Assembly: GCF_024347075.1 (NCBI RefSeq)
Contig: NZ_AP024901.1
Location: forward strand, 868,001 to 932,000
Source of the DNA: Vibrio rarus
GTDB taxonomy: Bacteria > Pseudomonadota > Gammaproteobacteria > Enterobacterales > Vibrionaceae
DNA length: 64,000 nucleotides
Direction: 5' to 3'
Part shown: positions 53,058 through 61,631 of the stretch, in pieces
Layout: each line of letters begins with the position of its first letter
How positions within the stretch are numbered: the stretch's first letter is position 1
Program-made: the position numbers and the translations under genes
The notes under the pieces: generated by a model
What the model was told of the DNA's origin: nothing
Seen by the model: only the letters and a program-made list of their open reading frames with translations
Databases searched by the model: none

Positions 53058-53768
53058 GTGCAATACGTAAAAATTAAAGACGTTATCGTAGAACAAATAG
53101 AATCAGGGCAACTCAGTCCACGGCAAAAACTGCCTTCCGAGCGTAAACTCGCTGAGCTATTTGATACAACACGAGTGACTTTACGAGAGGCACTATCCTT
53201 ACTGGAAGCGGAAGGTCGAATTTATCGAGAAGACAGAAGAGGTTGGTTTATTTCTCCTCCTCCGTTGCAATATGACCCGACGTTAGCACTCAATTTTATC
53301 AATATGGCCAAACAACAAAATAGGCAACCACTGACTGAACTGGTCAGAGCGAAAAGTACCTTGGCTGATAAAACAGTATCTGAACTGCTTGATTTACCAG
53401 CATTTTCAGATGTATTCCAAGTTGAGAGAGTGCGCTACTTAGAGCAGCGTCCTGTGGTGTATGTGAAAAACTATGTGCGACCAGAGGTGATACCCACCTT
53501 ACTGGATTACGACTTATCTTTGTCTTTGACTGATTTATATCGTGAGCACTATGGTATTCACTATTCTGAAGTTCGTTACCGAGTGAGCACCACCTCTTTG
53601 TTTGGTGAAGTGGCACAAAAATTAAGAGCCACTGCGGGAAGCCCAGCCATGTTAGTACAGCGTCTTAACTATGATCAAAATGGAGGCTTAGTGGACTGCG
53701 ATCTTGAATATTGGCGACATGATGCCATGTGCATTGAGTCTTCAGCCAAACTGGTGAATGAACATTAA
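53058..53768 (+). CDS. phnR: GntR/HutC-family phosphonate regulator
   Basis: 236 residues, GTG start with AAGGA 7 bases upstream. An N-terminal GntR winged helix (QIESGQLSPRQKLPSERKLAELFDTTRVTLREAL, in part) and a C-terminal UTRA ligand domain (about 85-230; VFQVERVRYLEQRPVVYVKN). HutC-type regulators bind TGGT-n4-ACCA-like palindromes, three of which lie at phnW, phnS and phnT. The expected ligand is AEP or a related phosphonate. Whether it represses or activates is not visible from sequence. Confidence 0.92.
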   Translation: MQYVKIKDVIVEQIESGQLSPRQKLPSERKLAELFDTTRVTLREALSLLEAEGRIYREDRRGWFISPPPLQYDPTLALNFINMAKQQNRQPLTELVRAKSTLADKTVSELLDLPAFSDVFQVERVRYLEQRPVVYVKNYVRPEVIPTLLDYDLSLSLTDLYREHYGIHYSEVRYRVSTTSLFGEVAQKLRATAGSPAMLVQRLNYDQNGGLVDCDLEYWRHDAMCIESSAKLVNEH

Positions 53769-53811
53769 TAGAATTTATCCATAAAACAATCAACACACTT
53801 TATAAACCGTA

Positions 53812-53835
53812 GGCTTCCGCACGGAGGCCTTTTTT
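53812..53835 (+). terminator. Terminator after phnR
   Basis: GGCTTCCG and CGGAGGCC form an 8-bp stem (one G-U pair) with a CA gap, then six T. It separates phnR from the FAD oxidoreductase gene, so the latter needs its own promoter or read-through. Confidence 0.85.
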
Positions 53836-53886
53836 GCGCCTAAATAATGGCGATTAGATTAAAAAACAAACAAATATAGGTAGAAA

Positions 53887-55290
53887 ATGTCTGGGAAAAC
53901 ACATCCATGTTACTGGATAACAGAGGCGAAACAACAACCAAACTGGCAGGAATCAGAGAGTCTACAGCAAGACATTGATGCGGATATCTGTATTGTCGGT
54001 GGTGGATATACGGGGCTTTGGACTGCGATTATCACTAAGCAACAATCACCAGAAACCAAGGTTGTACTACTGGAAAAAAGTTTTTGTGGTGCGGGTGCGT
54101 CCGGTGTGAACGGTGGCTGTATGCTAACTTGGGCCACTAAGTACTCATCTATGACCAAAATGTTTGGCGTAAACCAAGCAAATTTCTTGGTTTCAGAATC
54201 AGAGCAGGTAATTTTTGAAATAGAAGACTTTTGCAAGCAGCATAATATTGATGCAGGGCTAAGAAGACACGGTACCTATTATACGGCGACTAACCCTGCT
54301 CAGTGCGGCGTCTTAGACCCAACCATTGATAAGCTAAAACAAGCGAACCTGAACAGTTGGCAGGAAGTTTCTACTCAGACGTTAAATGACAACACTGGGT
54401 CAAAAATTAATATTGAAGGGCACTTTTCAGAAGCGGCTGGCAGTGTGCAACCTGCGAAGTTAGCTAGAGGGATGCGTGATGTTGCTCTGTCTCTTGGTGT
54501 GGAAATTTATGAAAACACGGCCATGACCCGTTTAGAGTACGGTGAACCTGCTGTCGTTCATACGCCAAATGGCAGTGTGAAAGCTGGCAAAGTAGTATTG
54601 GCTCTAAATGCTTGGATGGTTGAGCAATTTAAACAGTTCAAAAACAGTATTGTTGTTGTCTCTTCTGACATGGTGATCACCAAACCTGTTGCCAATAAAC
54701 TGCAGGAAACCGGTTTGTCAGATGGTGTGACGGTAGTGGACTCTCGTATTTTTGTGCATTACTACCGTGATACGGTAGATGGACGTTTAATGCTTGGTAA
54801 AGGGGGCAACCGTTTCTCATTTAACAATGATGTTGAATCTATGTTTAACGAGAAAACGCGATATTATGAACTGTTAGATAGTGCGTTTAACCGTTTATTC
54901 CCTAAAGTGGGCAGTGAGCAAATTGAGTTTAACTGGACGGGTGGCTCGGATCGCTCTACTACAGGTTTCCCTTTCTTTGGCAACATTAAGAAGCAAGCCA
55001 ACGTATTTTATGGCCTAGGTTATTCAGGTAATGGTGTTGCACAAACACGTATTGGCGGTAAGATTTTAGCTGCCATGGCATTAGGTATTGATAATGAATA
55101 CTCGAGCTGTGCACTCACTGGCGGTCCGCGAGGATACTTCCCGCCAGAACCTTTCCGTTGGGTCGGTGCCATGATGGTACGTGATGCGGTACGCCGTAAA
55201 GAATCGGCAGAAGATCAGCGACGTAAGCCATTAATTATCGATAAGTTGTTAGCAAAATTGGCCGGTCCTGCAGGTAAGGCGGATAAGTAA
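53887..55290 (+). CDS. FAD-dependent (DAO family) amine oxidoreductase of the phosphonate cluster
   Basis: 467 residues. The FAD-binding Rossmann motif is ADICIVGGGYTGLWTAI (about 32-48), followed by GAGASGVNGG; the C-terminal GLGYSGNGVAQTRIGG closes the FAD site. It belongs to the DadA/GlpO-like fold. Enzymes of this kind recur in bacterial phosphonate operons and have been characterised as oxidising AEP or N-methyl-AEP to phosphonoacetaldehyde. Here that would be a second entry to PhnX. No phn-type operator is seen between phnR and this gene. Assignment to the AEP pathway is by class and context. Confidence 0.85.
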   Translation: MSGKTHPCYWITEAKQQPNWQESESLQQDIDADICIVGGGYTGLWTAIITKQQSPETKVVLLEKSFCGAGASGVNGGCMLTWATKYSSMTKMFGVNQANFLVSESEQVIFEIEDFCKQHNIDAGLRRHGTYYTATNPAQCGVLDPTIDKLKQANLNSWQEVSTQTLNDNTGSKINIEGHFSEAAGSVQPAKLARGMRDVALSLGVEIYENTAMTRLEYGEPAVVHTPNGSVKAGKVVLALNAWMVEQFKQFKNSIVVVSSDMVITKPVANKLQETGLSDGVTVVDSRIFVHYYRDTVDGRLMLGKGGNRFSFNNDVESMFNEKTRYYELLDSAFNRLFPKVGSEQIEFNWTGGSDRSTTGFPFFGNIKKQANVFYGLGYSGNGVAQTRIGGKILAAMALGIDNEYSSCALTGGPRGYFPPEPFRWVGAMMVRDAVRRKESAEDQRRKPLIIDKLLAKLAGPAGKADK

Positions 55291-55723
55291 TAACAAGCAT
55301 CAGTTTGTGCGTGTTTTCAACGTTAGCAGAACGGAGTCTACACATTTTTTCACGAAAGGGCCGATATGAGTATCGGCCCTTTTTTTAGGTGCGCCGAGCA
55401 TGGCACTGTTCTAGGAGGTGAGAGCCTTCTATGGGCTCAGCGGACCGAGAACCGTTACATATCAAGAGTGTTCACCGTGAGGTGACATTTGCTTGTAGGT
55501 CACTATTTTGTTGTTTACCCCCCTCTCAATACTCTCTTTTAAAAATAAATTAGAAAAGTTGCGTCTTTTTCTCACTTCTTGCGTCTTAACTGAGTAATTA
55601 ACATTTTTATCGAATAAGACAATTGAAAAACGACGCCAGCTGCTTTGATAAAAAGACTTCTGTTAATGAGTCGCAAATGGCACTACTGTCTTTAATATCA
55701 GAATAAGAACCCGCTTAATAATT
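55291..55723. other. Region between the FAD oxidoreductase and the exporter operon
   Basis: About 430 bases. After the terminator at 55355-55387 there is a stretch with several short inverted repeats: GAGCC/GGCTC near 55425-55440, TCACC-GTGA-GGTGA at 55472-55485, and GTGAC (55482-55486) facing GTCAC (55499-55503). The last two stems overlap and cannot form together. It may be a structured leader of the downstream operon; I matched it to no riboswitch class. Confidence 0.35.
55355..55387 (+). terminator. Terminator of the FAD oxidoreductase gene
   Basis: AAAGGGCCGATA and TATCGGCCCTTT pair around a TGAG loop, and further T follow. Strong intrinsic terminator about 65 bases past the stop. Confidence 0.92.
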
Positions 55724-57511
55724 ATGAATATTCTTTGGAAATTAAAACGTTACCTAAAAATGTTTGGTCGCCATTATCTGATTGCCTTTATGGCGTTGCA
55801 GGTGGTTGCCTTGATTAACTTGGTACCGTCATGGCTAATTGGTCGCATTGTTGATGAGATAAGCCAAGGCACATTAGACTCTCAAACCATGATTATTCAT
55901 GTTGTGGGAATTGTTGTCTCGGGCGCGGCAATGTACGGCCTGCGTTTTGTTTGGCAAAGTCAGCTATATGGCGCATCGATTGCGATTACTCGCGTGATTC
56001 GCAGCGAGCTCTTTCAAAAATTCTCACAGTTGTCTCCGGCCTTCTATGCGCGCCGTAGTACTGGCGATCTGATGGCGCATGCCACTAATGACCTTAACGC
56101 AGTAGAAGAAACCATGGGCATGGGCATTATGACTCTGGTTGACTCGTTAATTGCGGGTATGACGGTTATTTTAGGGATGATCTTTGTCGTCAGTGGCCAG
56201 CTTACCGCCGTTGCGCTACTTCCTTTTCCTTTACTTGTGCTGATCACTCGTCGTTATGGGGTGAAGCTGCATAAAACGTTTGGTAAAGCGCAAGCTGCGT
56301 TTTCTGATTTGACCGAAGAAACCCGTGAAACCGTATCGGGTATTCGAGCCGTTCGCTCACACGGTATGTCAGATCGCCAGCAACAGCGATTTGGCAAAGC
56401 ATTAAATGATACGGTAGATGCCAACCTTGCCGTTGCCAAAGTCGATGCGGCGTTTGGGCCAACCATACAATTGGTGTACGGACTGTCGTTTGCGGTTTCT
56501 CTTGGTTACGGCGCATGGTTAATTGAACAAGGCAGCCTGACGGTAGGGCTATTCACCACGTTCACACTTTACCTTGCGCAGTTGCTTGGGCCATTTATGC
56601 AGTTTGGTTGGCAGTTCAATGTACTGCAACGTGGCACGACATCGTGGCGTCGCCTTGAGCAACTATTCTCTGAAAGTATTGATGTGATTGAAGGTGACAA
56701 AACATTGGCAAAAGATGCGGATGCGAGTATGTCATTTAATATCCATGAATTTACCTATCAGGATGCCAAGCATAGGGCCCTTGAAAATATCAGTTTTGAA
56801 CTGCCATCGGGTGGTTTGGTTGGGATTACTGGGCCAACAGGTAGCGGTAAAAGTACGCTACTGCATCTAGCTTTACGCCAATTTAAACTTGAGAAGCCAT
56901 CCACTATTCATATTGCAGGCATGCCAACGGACAGCCTAACGTTTGATTCCTTACGCGATAAACTAGCGTGGGTTCCGCAAAAACCACACTTGTTTTCGGG
57001 CACCATTGCCGAAAATATCGCGTTAGCAAAACCCAATGCATCATTAAATGACATTGAGCATGTTGCTGAAATGGCTGGTATTCGAGCTGAAATTGAGGTA
57101 ATGCCAGATGGATTTAACACCCAATTACGCGAAGGCGGTACTAACTTATCTGGCGGTCAAAAACAGCGTTTGACCCTGGCCAGAGCATTGCTATCCGATG
57201 CCGATATATTGCTATTGGATGACCCATTTAGTGCGTTAGACATGAAAACAGAGGTGCAAGTTCGTCGAAACTTAAAGGCTCACTATTCGCATAAAACGAT
57301 GTTGCTTGTCACACAGCGACTCACCAATCTAATTGAAGCTGACCACATTTTAGTATTAAACGATGGCTTAGTAGAAGAGCGCGGCTCTCACCATCAATTG
57401 GTGGCCAATAAAGGTTGGTATTCCATGGTGTATCAGCGCCAAAGTCAGCTTGGCATTAACAGTCAATTACCCGCTAATGAGACGAATAAAGAGGAGGTAA
57501 ACCATGACTGA
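55724..57511 (+). CDS. ABC exporter half-transporter A (MdlA-like)
   Basis: 595 residues: an N-terminal six-helix exporter domain (about 15-300) and a nucleotide-binding domain with Walker A GPTGSGKST (about 369-377), signature LSGGQKQR (about 475), Walker B ILLLDDPFSALD. The residue after the Walker B Asp is Asp, not Glu, the mark of the degenerate site in heterodimeric exporters such as MdlAB, TM287/288 and LmrCD. It overlaps the next gene by 8 bases, so the two proteins should be made together and pair. The substrate is not known; the third gene of the unit suggests a small peptide. Confidence 0.93.
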   Translation: MNILWKLKRYLKMFGRHYLIAFMALQVVALINLVPSWLIGRIVDEISQGTLDSQTMIIHVVGIVVSGAAMYGLRFVWQSQLYGASIAITRVIRSELFQKFSQLSPAFYARRSTGDLMAHATNDLNAVEETMGMGIMTLVDSLIAGMTVILGMIFVVSGQLTAVALLPFPLLVLITRRYGVKLHKTFGKAQAAFSDLTEETRETVSGIRAVRSHGMSDRQQQRFGKALNDTVDANLAVAKVDAAFGPTIQLVYGLSFAVSLGYGAWLIEQGSLTVGLFTTFTLYLAQLLGPFMQFGWQFNVLQRGTTSWRRLEQLFSESIDVIEGDKTLAKDADASMSFNIHEFTYQDAKHRALENISFELPSGGLVGITGPTGSGKSTLLHLALRQFKLEKPSTIHIAGMPTDSLTFDSLRDKLAWVPQKPHLFSGTIAENIALAKPNASLNDIEHVAEMAGIRAEIEVMPDGFNTQLREGGTNLSGGQKQRLTLARALLSDADILLLDDPFSALDMKTEVQVRRNLKAHYSHKTMLLVTQRLTNLIEADHILVLNDGLVEERGSHHQLVANKGWYSMVYQRQSQLGINSQLPANETNKEEVNHD

Positions 57512-59363
57512 ATTACACTCAACCGCTAAATCACAAGCGTTAAAAAGTAACGGGCTTTACCGCCGCTTACTGAACTTTTCATTACCGCACAAAGCGCGTT
57601 TTGCTTTTGCTTTCTTAATGCTGGCGCTTGCTGTCAGTGCTGAGATGGCGATCCCGTGGCTGGCAAAAATTGTGATCGATGAAGTCACTGTCGCTCAGCA
57701 GTTTGAGTGGTCACAGCTGATCACTTTAATTGGGTTAGTGATGCTGTTTTATGTACTTGCAGCCGTCTTTGGCTACATACAAGCCGTCACCTTTAAACAC
57801 GGTGCGTTGCTGGTGGTGAAAGATGTACGTGAGCAACTGTTTCGTCATGTATTGAGCTTTCCTATTGCCACGTTTGACAAGTTATCAACGGGTAAGTTGG
57901 TGTCGTACATTACTAACGATACCGAGTCGCTACGCAATATGTATGTGTCGACGATTCCAACCGTCATTCAAGGTGCATTACGCATCATAGCTATTTTTAT
58001 TGCGATTGCGTTGCTGGATTGGCATTTGATGTTGCTGAGCTTAGTGCTTATTCCCATTTTGCTGGTCACCATGCATCTGTATCGCAAGGTTTCCATTTCT
58101 GTGTTTGATGGCATTCGCGTTCAAGTCAGCAATATTAACGGGCAAATAAACGAATCGTTACAAGGCATGGCGTTGATTCAAGCATTTCGTCAGCAAAAGG
58201 CGTTTCAAGCAAAGTTTGAGAAAGAGAACCAAAGTTGGTTTAATTTCCGCACGAAGTCGGTGGCGATTGACAGTTTAATGTTACTGCCATTAACCCGTTT
58301 AATTTCAACACTGACCGCCGCAGGTATCGTGGCGTGGTTTGCGGGAGCATCAATGTCGACGGTTGTGGAAGTGGGTACTCTCTACGCATTTTTGAACTAC
58401 ATTGAACGCTTTTTTGACCCGTTCAGACAGTTATCAATGGAGCTACACAAACTGCAAGTGGCTACAGCATCATCAAAACGTATTTTTGAATTGCTAGATG
58501 ATGAGGTAGAAACCTTTCATAACACGATGCCAGATGTGAAGCTCAATCAAAGCCATGATATTGAATTTCGCAATGTCACTATGGGCTATGAAGTGGGTAA
58601 ACCGGTACTGAAAGAGATTAGCTTTACCGCTAAAGGGGGTGAGTTTACCGCAATTGTGGGGCATACCGGCAGTGGCAAAAGTTCGGTGATCAATTTATTG
58701 ATGCGTTATTACCAGCAGCAACAAGGTGAAATTTTGGTTGGCGGACAACCACTTAAAGATCTTTCACAATCGCAACTGCATAAGCTGTTTGGTTTGGTCG
58801 CGCAAGATCCAACGATCTTTAGTGGCTCGATTGTTGATAACATCAGCTTATCGAATGACGCTAACTCGAGTGAAAGTACCAGTGAACCTGAGACTAACCG
58901 AGATAAAGCCATAAAAGCGGCGCAAATAGTAAAAGCGGATCGCTTTATTCATCGTCTGCCTAATGGTTTTGATCATAATTCAAGTAATGGCGGCGCATCA
59001 CTTTCTGTGGGAGAGAGGCAGTTGTTGGGTCTGGCGCGCGCAATATCTCATGATCCTAAAATATTCTTGCTCGATGAAGCTACCGCGAACATTGACAGTG
59101 AATCGGAAGAAACCGTTAAGCAAGCATTAGAGAATATCCAAGATGGGCGAACCGTAATTACGGTCGCACACCGTTTATCGACGATTCGCAATGCCGATCA
59201 AATCTTAGTCATGAACAGTGGCAGATTGGTACAAAGCGGTACCCATGAGCAGTTGATTGAACAAGATGGCGATTATCGCGATTTATATATTGCGCAAAAA
59301 GCGCAAGAAGAAAACGAACATCAAAATAGCACGCTGGGCTTAACCGCTATGAGCGCAGTCTAA
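57504..59363 (+). CDS. ABC exporter half-transporter B (MdlB-like)
   Basis: 619 residues: a six-helix domain (about 20-320) and an ATPase domain with Walker A GHTGSGKSS (about 386-394), signature LSVGERQLLGLARA (about 500), Walker B FLLDEATANIDSES with the normal catalytic Glu, and H-loop VAHRLSTI. It therefore supplies the competent Walker B to the heterodimer with half-transporter A. LSVG in place of LSGG is typical of MdlB. GAGGAGG lies inside the end of the preceding gene. It is followed by the ligase gene after 22 bases. Confidence 0.93.
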   Translation: MTELHSTAKSQALKSNGLYRRLLNFSLPHKARFAFAFLMLALAVSAEMAIPWLAKIVIDEVTVAQQFEWSQLITLIGLVMLFYVLAAVFGYIQAVTFKHGALLVVKDVREQLFRHVLSFPIATFDKLSTGKLVSYITNDTESLRNMYVSTIPTVIQGALRIIAIFIAIALLDWHLMLLSLVLIPILLVTMHLYRKVSISVFDGIRVQVSNINGQINESLQGMALIQAFRQQKAFQAKFEKENQSWFNFRTKSVAIDSLMLLPLTRLISTLTAAGIVAWFAGASMSTVVEVGTLYAFLNYIERFFDPFRQLSMELHKLQVATASSKRIFELLDDEVETFHNTMPDVKLNQSHDIEFRNVTMGYEVGKPVLKEISFTAKGGEFTAIVGHTGSGKSSVINLLMRYYQQQQGEILVGGQPLKDLSQSQLHKLFGLVAQDPTIFSGSIVDNISLSNDANSSESTSEPETNRDKAIKAAQIVKADRFIHRLPNGFDHNSSNGGASLSVGERQLLGLARAISHDPKIFLLDEATANIDSESEETVKQALENIQDGRTVITVAHRLSTIRNADQILVMNSGRLVQSGTHEQLIEQDGDYRDLYIAQKAQEENEHQNSTLGLTAMSAV

Positions 59364-59385
59364 ATATAATAAAGAGTTATTCATC

Positions 59386-60927
59386 ATGACAAACGAAACT
59401 ATTAATAACTGGGTTGCTAATAACCAAGTTGCCAGTCACCAAGCGGCTAATATGGATCAGACACAATTTGTCTCTCAACAAGTGATTGAAGACATTATTG
59501 AATGGGAAATCATGCACGGGGTGGCATTTCGTCAGGCGGATAATAGCGCAAGACATGTGCCTTTTAGCATCGCGCCGATGACAATAGAGCGCCCAGTGTA
59601 TGAACACTTGCTTTCGGTCACCCCTTTGATTGCAAAGCTCATTAGCAATGTGTCAGAAGACCATGACTTTCTGCAAGATTCACTGCGCGACATGGCAAAA
59701 GCGGATCCATTTTTTGGCCGATTAATGGAGTTGCACCTGCAAGCTCATGGCGATGCATTGCAACGTAAACAAGCAGCCAGACAGCCATTATTGTTGATGC
59801 GTACTGACTTTATGGACGATCGTAAGCATGGTGCAAAAGTCATTGAATTTAATGGCATTGCTGCGGGGATGGGGCCATTTGGTCAGCGGGCAACACAGCT
59901 GCATCACTTTGTAAAAGAGCAGTGGAATGAAGTGTATCAACATTGGTTAGAAGATGATTTAGCCATCGCAGCTGATAATTTTGGTATGCAGCAACTGGCT
60001 TTAGGCATTGCAACTGCAACCCATAAGGTTAAAGTTCACTTTTCCGATTTGGGCGAGCAAAATGATACGCAAAAACCTACGTTCTTGATGGTGGTTCAAA
60101 AAGATGAAGACAACGTTTATGATCAGCATCTTTTGGAAGTGGAATTACAAAAGCAGGGCATTCGCACATTAAGACGCACATTCGAGCAGTTAAGCACTCA
60201 GCTATCTAGCGGTGATAATCAACGTCTGATACTTGAAGGTGTTGGGGCAATAGATACAGTGTATTTGCGCGCCGGTTATCAATATACCGATTACTGGGTA
60301 CCGGAGCTCAATGAAGATATTTGTTGTCATACATTAAGCCAAACTCGACTTTTTATTGAACAGCATTATGTGGCGATGAACGCGACAATCAGCCAGCAAC
60401 TTGCAACAAGCAAATCAATGCAGATGCTACTGACTATGATGCCAGCGCAAGACTACACGCGCTGGGGATTAACGTTAGAAGAAGCGCAACGAGTGAAAAG
60501 CGTGTTAGCGGATATGAAACCAGTATCGATGCAGACTATCGAATGGTTTAATCACTCTGCTGACAAGCAAGAGTGGGTTCTAAAAAACCAAGGAGAAGGC
60601 GGCGGTCACTGCGTTTTTGGTGAAGATATTACTGAAACCATCGCCAACTTGAAAGCCGAAGAATACGATGCATGGGCATTAATGCAGCGTTTATACCCGC
60701 ACGAACGCGACACGCCAACCATCGCCGTACGTGACGGTAAACAAACCTTAGTTAAAGATCTTGTCAGTGAAATAGGCTTATTTACCGCGCATTACCAAGG
60801 CGAGGCAGTCACTGAGCAAAATGGTTATGCGGGATACCTTATTCGTAGCAAACCTGCGAGTGAAAATGAAGGTGGAATCCACAGCGGGAAGGGGATCTTA
60901 GATTCATTGGTGTTGACCGATAAATAA
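59386..60927 (+). CDS. Eukaryotic-type glutathione synthetase homologue (ATP-grasp ligase)
   Basis: 513 residues, aligning along its length with the eukaryotic glutathione synthetase family, not with bacterial GshB. Landmarks: MRTDFMDD (R139; human RSDYM), VIEFNGIAAGMGPFGQRAT (E154, N156; human EINTISASFGGLASR), YLRAGYQYTDYW (human YFRDGYMPRQY), WVLKNQGEGGGHCVFGEDI (K400, E404, Gly-triplet; human VLKPQREGGGN), SEIGLF, and GYLIRSKPASENEGGIHSG (R487, K489; human HLLRTKAIEHADGGVAAG). ATP, Mg and gamma-glutamyl-site residues are kept. The Gly-recognising loop differs in sequence, so the acceptor may not be glycine. Third gene of an exporter operon, which is an unusual setting. Confidence 0.88.
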   Translation: MTNETINNWVANNQVASHQAANMDQTQFVSQQVIEDIIEWEIMHGVAFRQADNSARHVPFSIAPMTIERPVYEHLLSVTPLIAKLISNVSEDHDFLQDSLRDMAKADPFFGRLMELHLQAHGDALQRKQAARQPLLLMRTDFMDDRKHGAKVIEFNGIAAGMGPFGQRATQLHHFVKEQWNEVYQHWLEDDLAIAADNFGMQQLALGIATATHKVKVHFSDLGEQNDTQKPTFLMVVQKDEDNVYDQHLLEVELQKQGIRTLRRTFEQLSTQLSSGDNQRLILEGVGAIDTVYLRAGYQYTDYWVPELNEDICCHTLSQTRLFIEQHYVAMNATISQQLATSKSMQMLLTMMPAQDYTRWGLTLEEAQRVKSVLADMKPVSMQTIEWFNHSADKQEWVLKNQGEGGGHCVFGEDITETIANLKAEEYDAWALMQRLYPHERDTPTIAVRDGKQTLVKDLVSEIGLFTAHYQGEAVTEQNGYAGYLIRSKPASENEGGIHSGKGILDSLVLTDK

Positions 60928-60944
60928 CAAAATATGGGTTCTAG

Positions 60945-60983
60945 GTGCTGCCAAGCTAACAAAAGCTATGGCAGTACTTTTTT
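60945..60983 (+). terminator. Terminator of the exporter-ligase operon
   Basis: GTGCTGCCA and TGGCAGTAC (one G-U pair) form the outer stem and AGCT/AGCT an inner one; six T follow. It lies about 20 bases after the ligase stop, closing the three-gene unit. Confidence 0.88.
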
Positions 60984-61631
60984 ATGACTCAAAACCTTTC
61001 ACTGAATACATTAACAACTCGCATTACTTATAAAGCAAACACTGCCATTACTGCACTATCAACATCCCATACTGCACCCGTTACCCAGTTAGCTTTTTGT
61101 GACAATAGGCATACGATGTAATTGGCAACATCACACGCTGTCCCAAAGCGGAATTCTCGGGCTATCTCATTATGAAATTGACTAAATATCTATCTATTGT
61201 TCCTTGGATGTTTATGAACAAACGATTTTAAATGACACAGATTGAAACCTTGAAGAAAAAGAAAGCCATAATCCAAGGTTATGCAATTGACCTGTATGTA
61301 TTATTTGAATCAATGATTTGCGTGTAGAAAAGTTGTAATTGTAAAAATTAGTTTGTAAAAAACGAGAATGTATAAATGCAATTAATTTTATACATTAGTA
61401 CATTGAGATAGGTTTAATGTAACCGAGTATTAATTCATGAAAATGAATTTTTTTATTGAAGTGGTTGTTATTGACGTTATACCTATGAATGTAGCGGTAA
61501 GAAGTACATGAATTTATGCATGTAAATACTATTATATAGATTACTTACTAACGCATATGAAGTGTGTCTATGCCTACCAAACACCAATAGATACGATTTT
61601 TGTAACAGTATAGCTAGGAGTTAGTGCATCA
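60984..61631. other. Region between the ligase operon and the adhesin gene
   Basis: About 650 bases. The first part carries an SDR remnant on the minus strand (61028-61174). The remainder (61175-61631) is AT-rich with no gene seen and should hold the adhesin promoter and leader. Confidence 0.5.
61028..61174 (-). pseudogene. C-terminal remnant of a short-chain dehydrogenase (SDR)
   Basis: The minus strand reads HNEIAREFRFGTACDVANYI, then VCLLSQKANWVTGAVWDVDS and AVMAVFAL with a stop. This is the C-terminal portion of an SDR oxidoreductase (RFG-x-x-x-DVAN-x-I, LLS-x-x-A-x-WVTGA-x-WDVDGG). The first ~200 residues (cofactor site, catalytic Tyr-x3-Lys) are missing; upstream DNA shows no SDR sequence. 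Confidence 0.78.
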
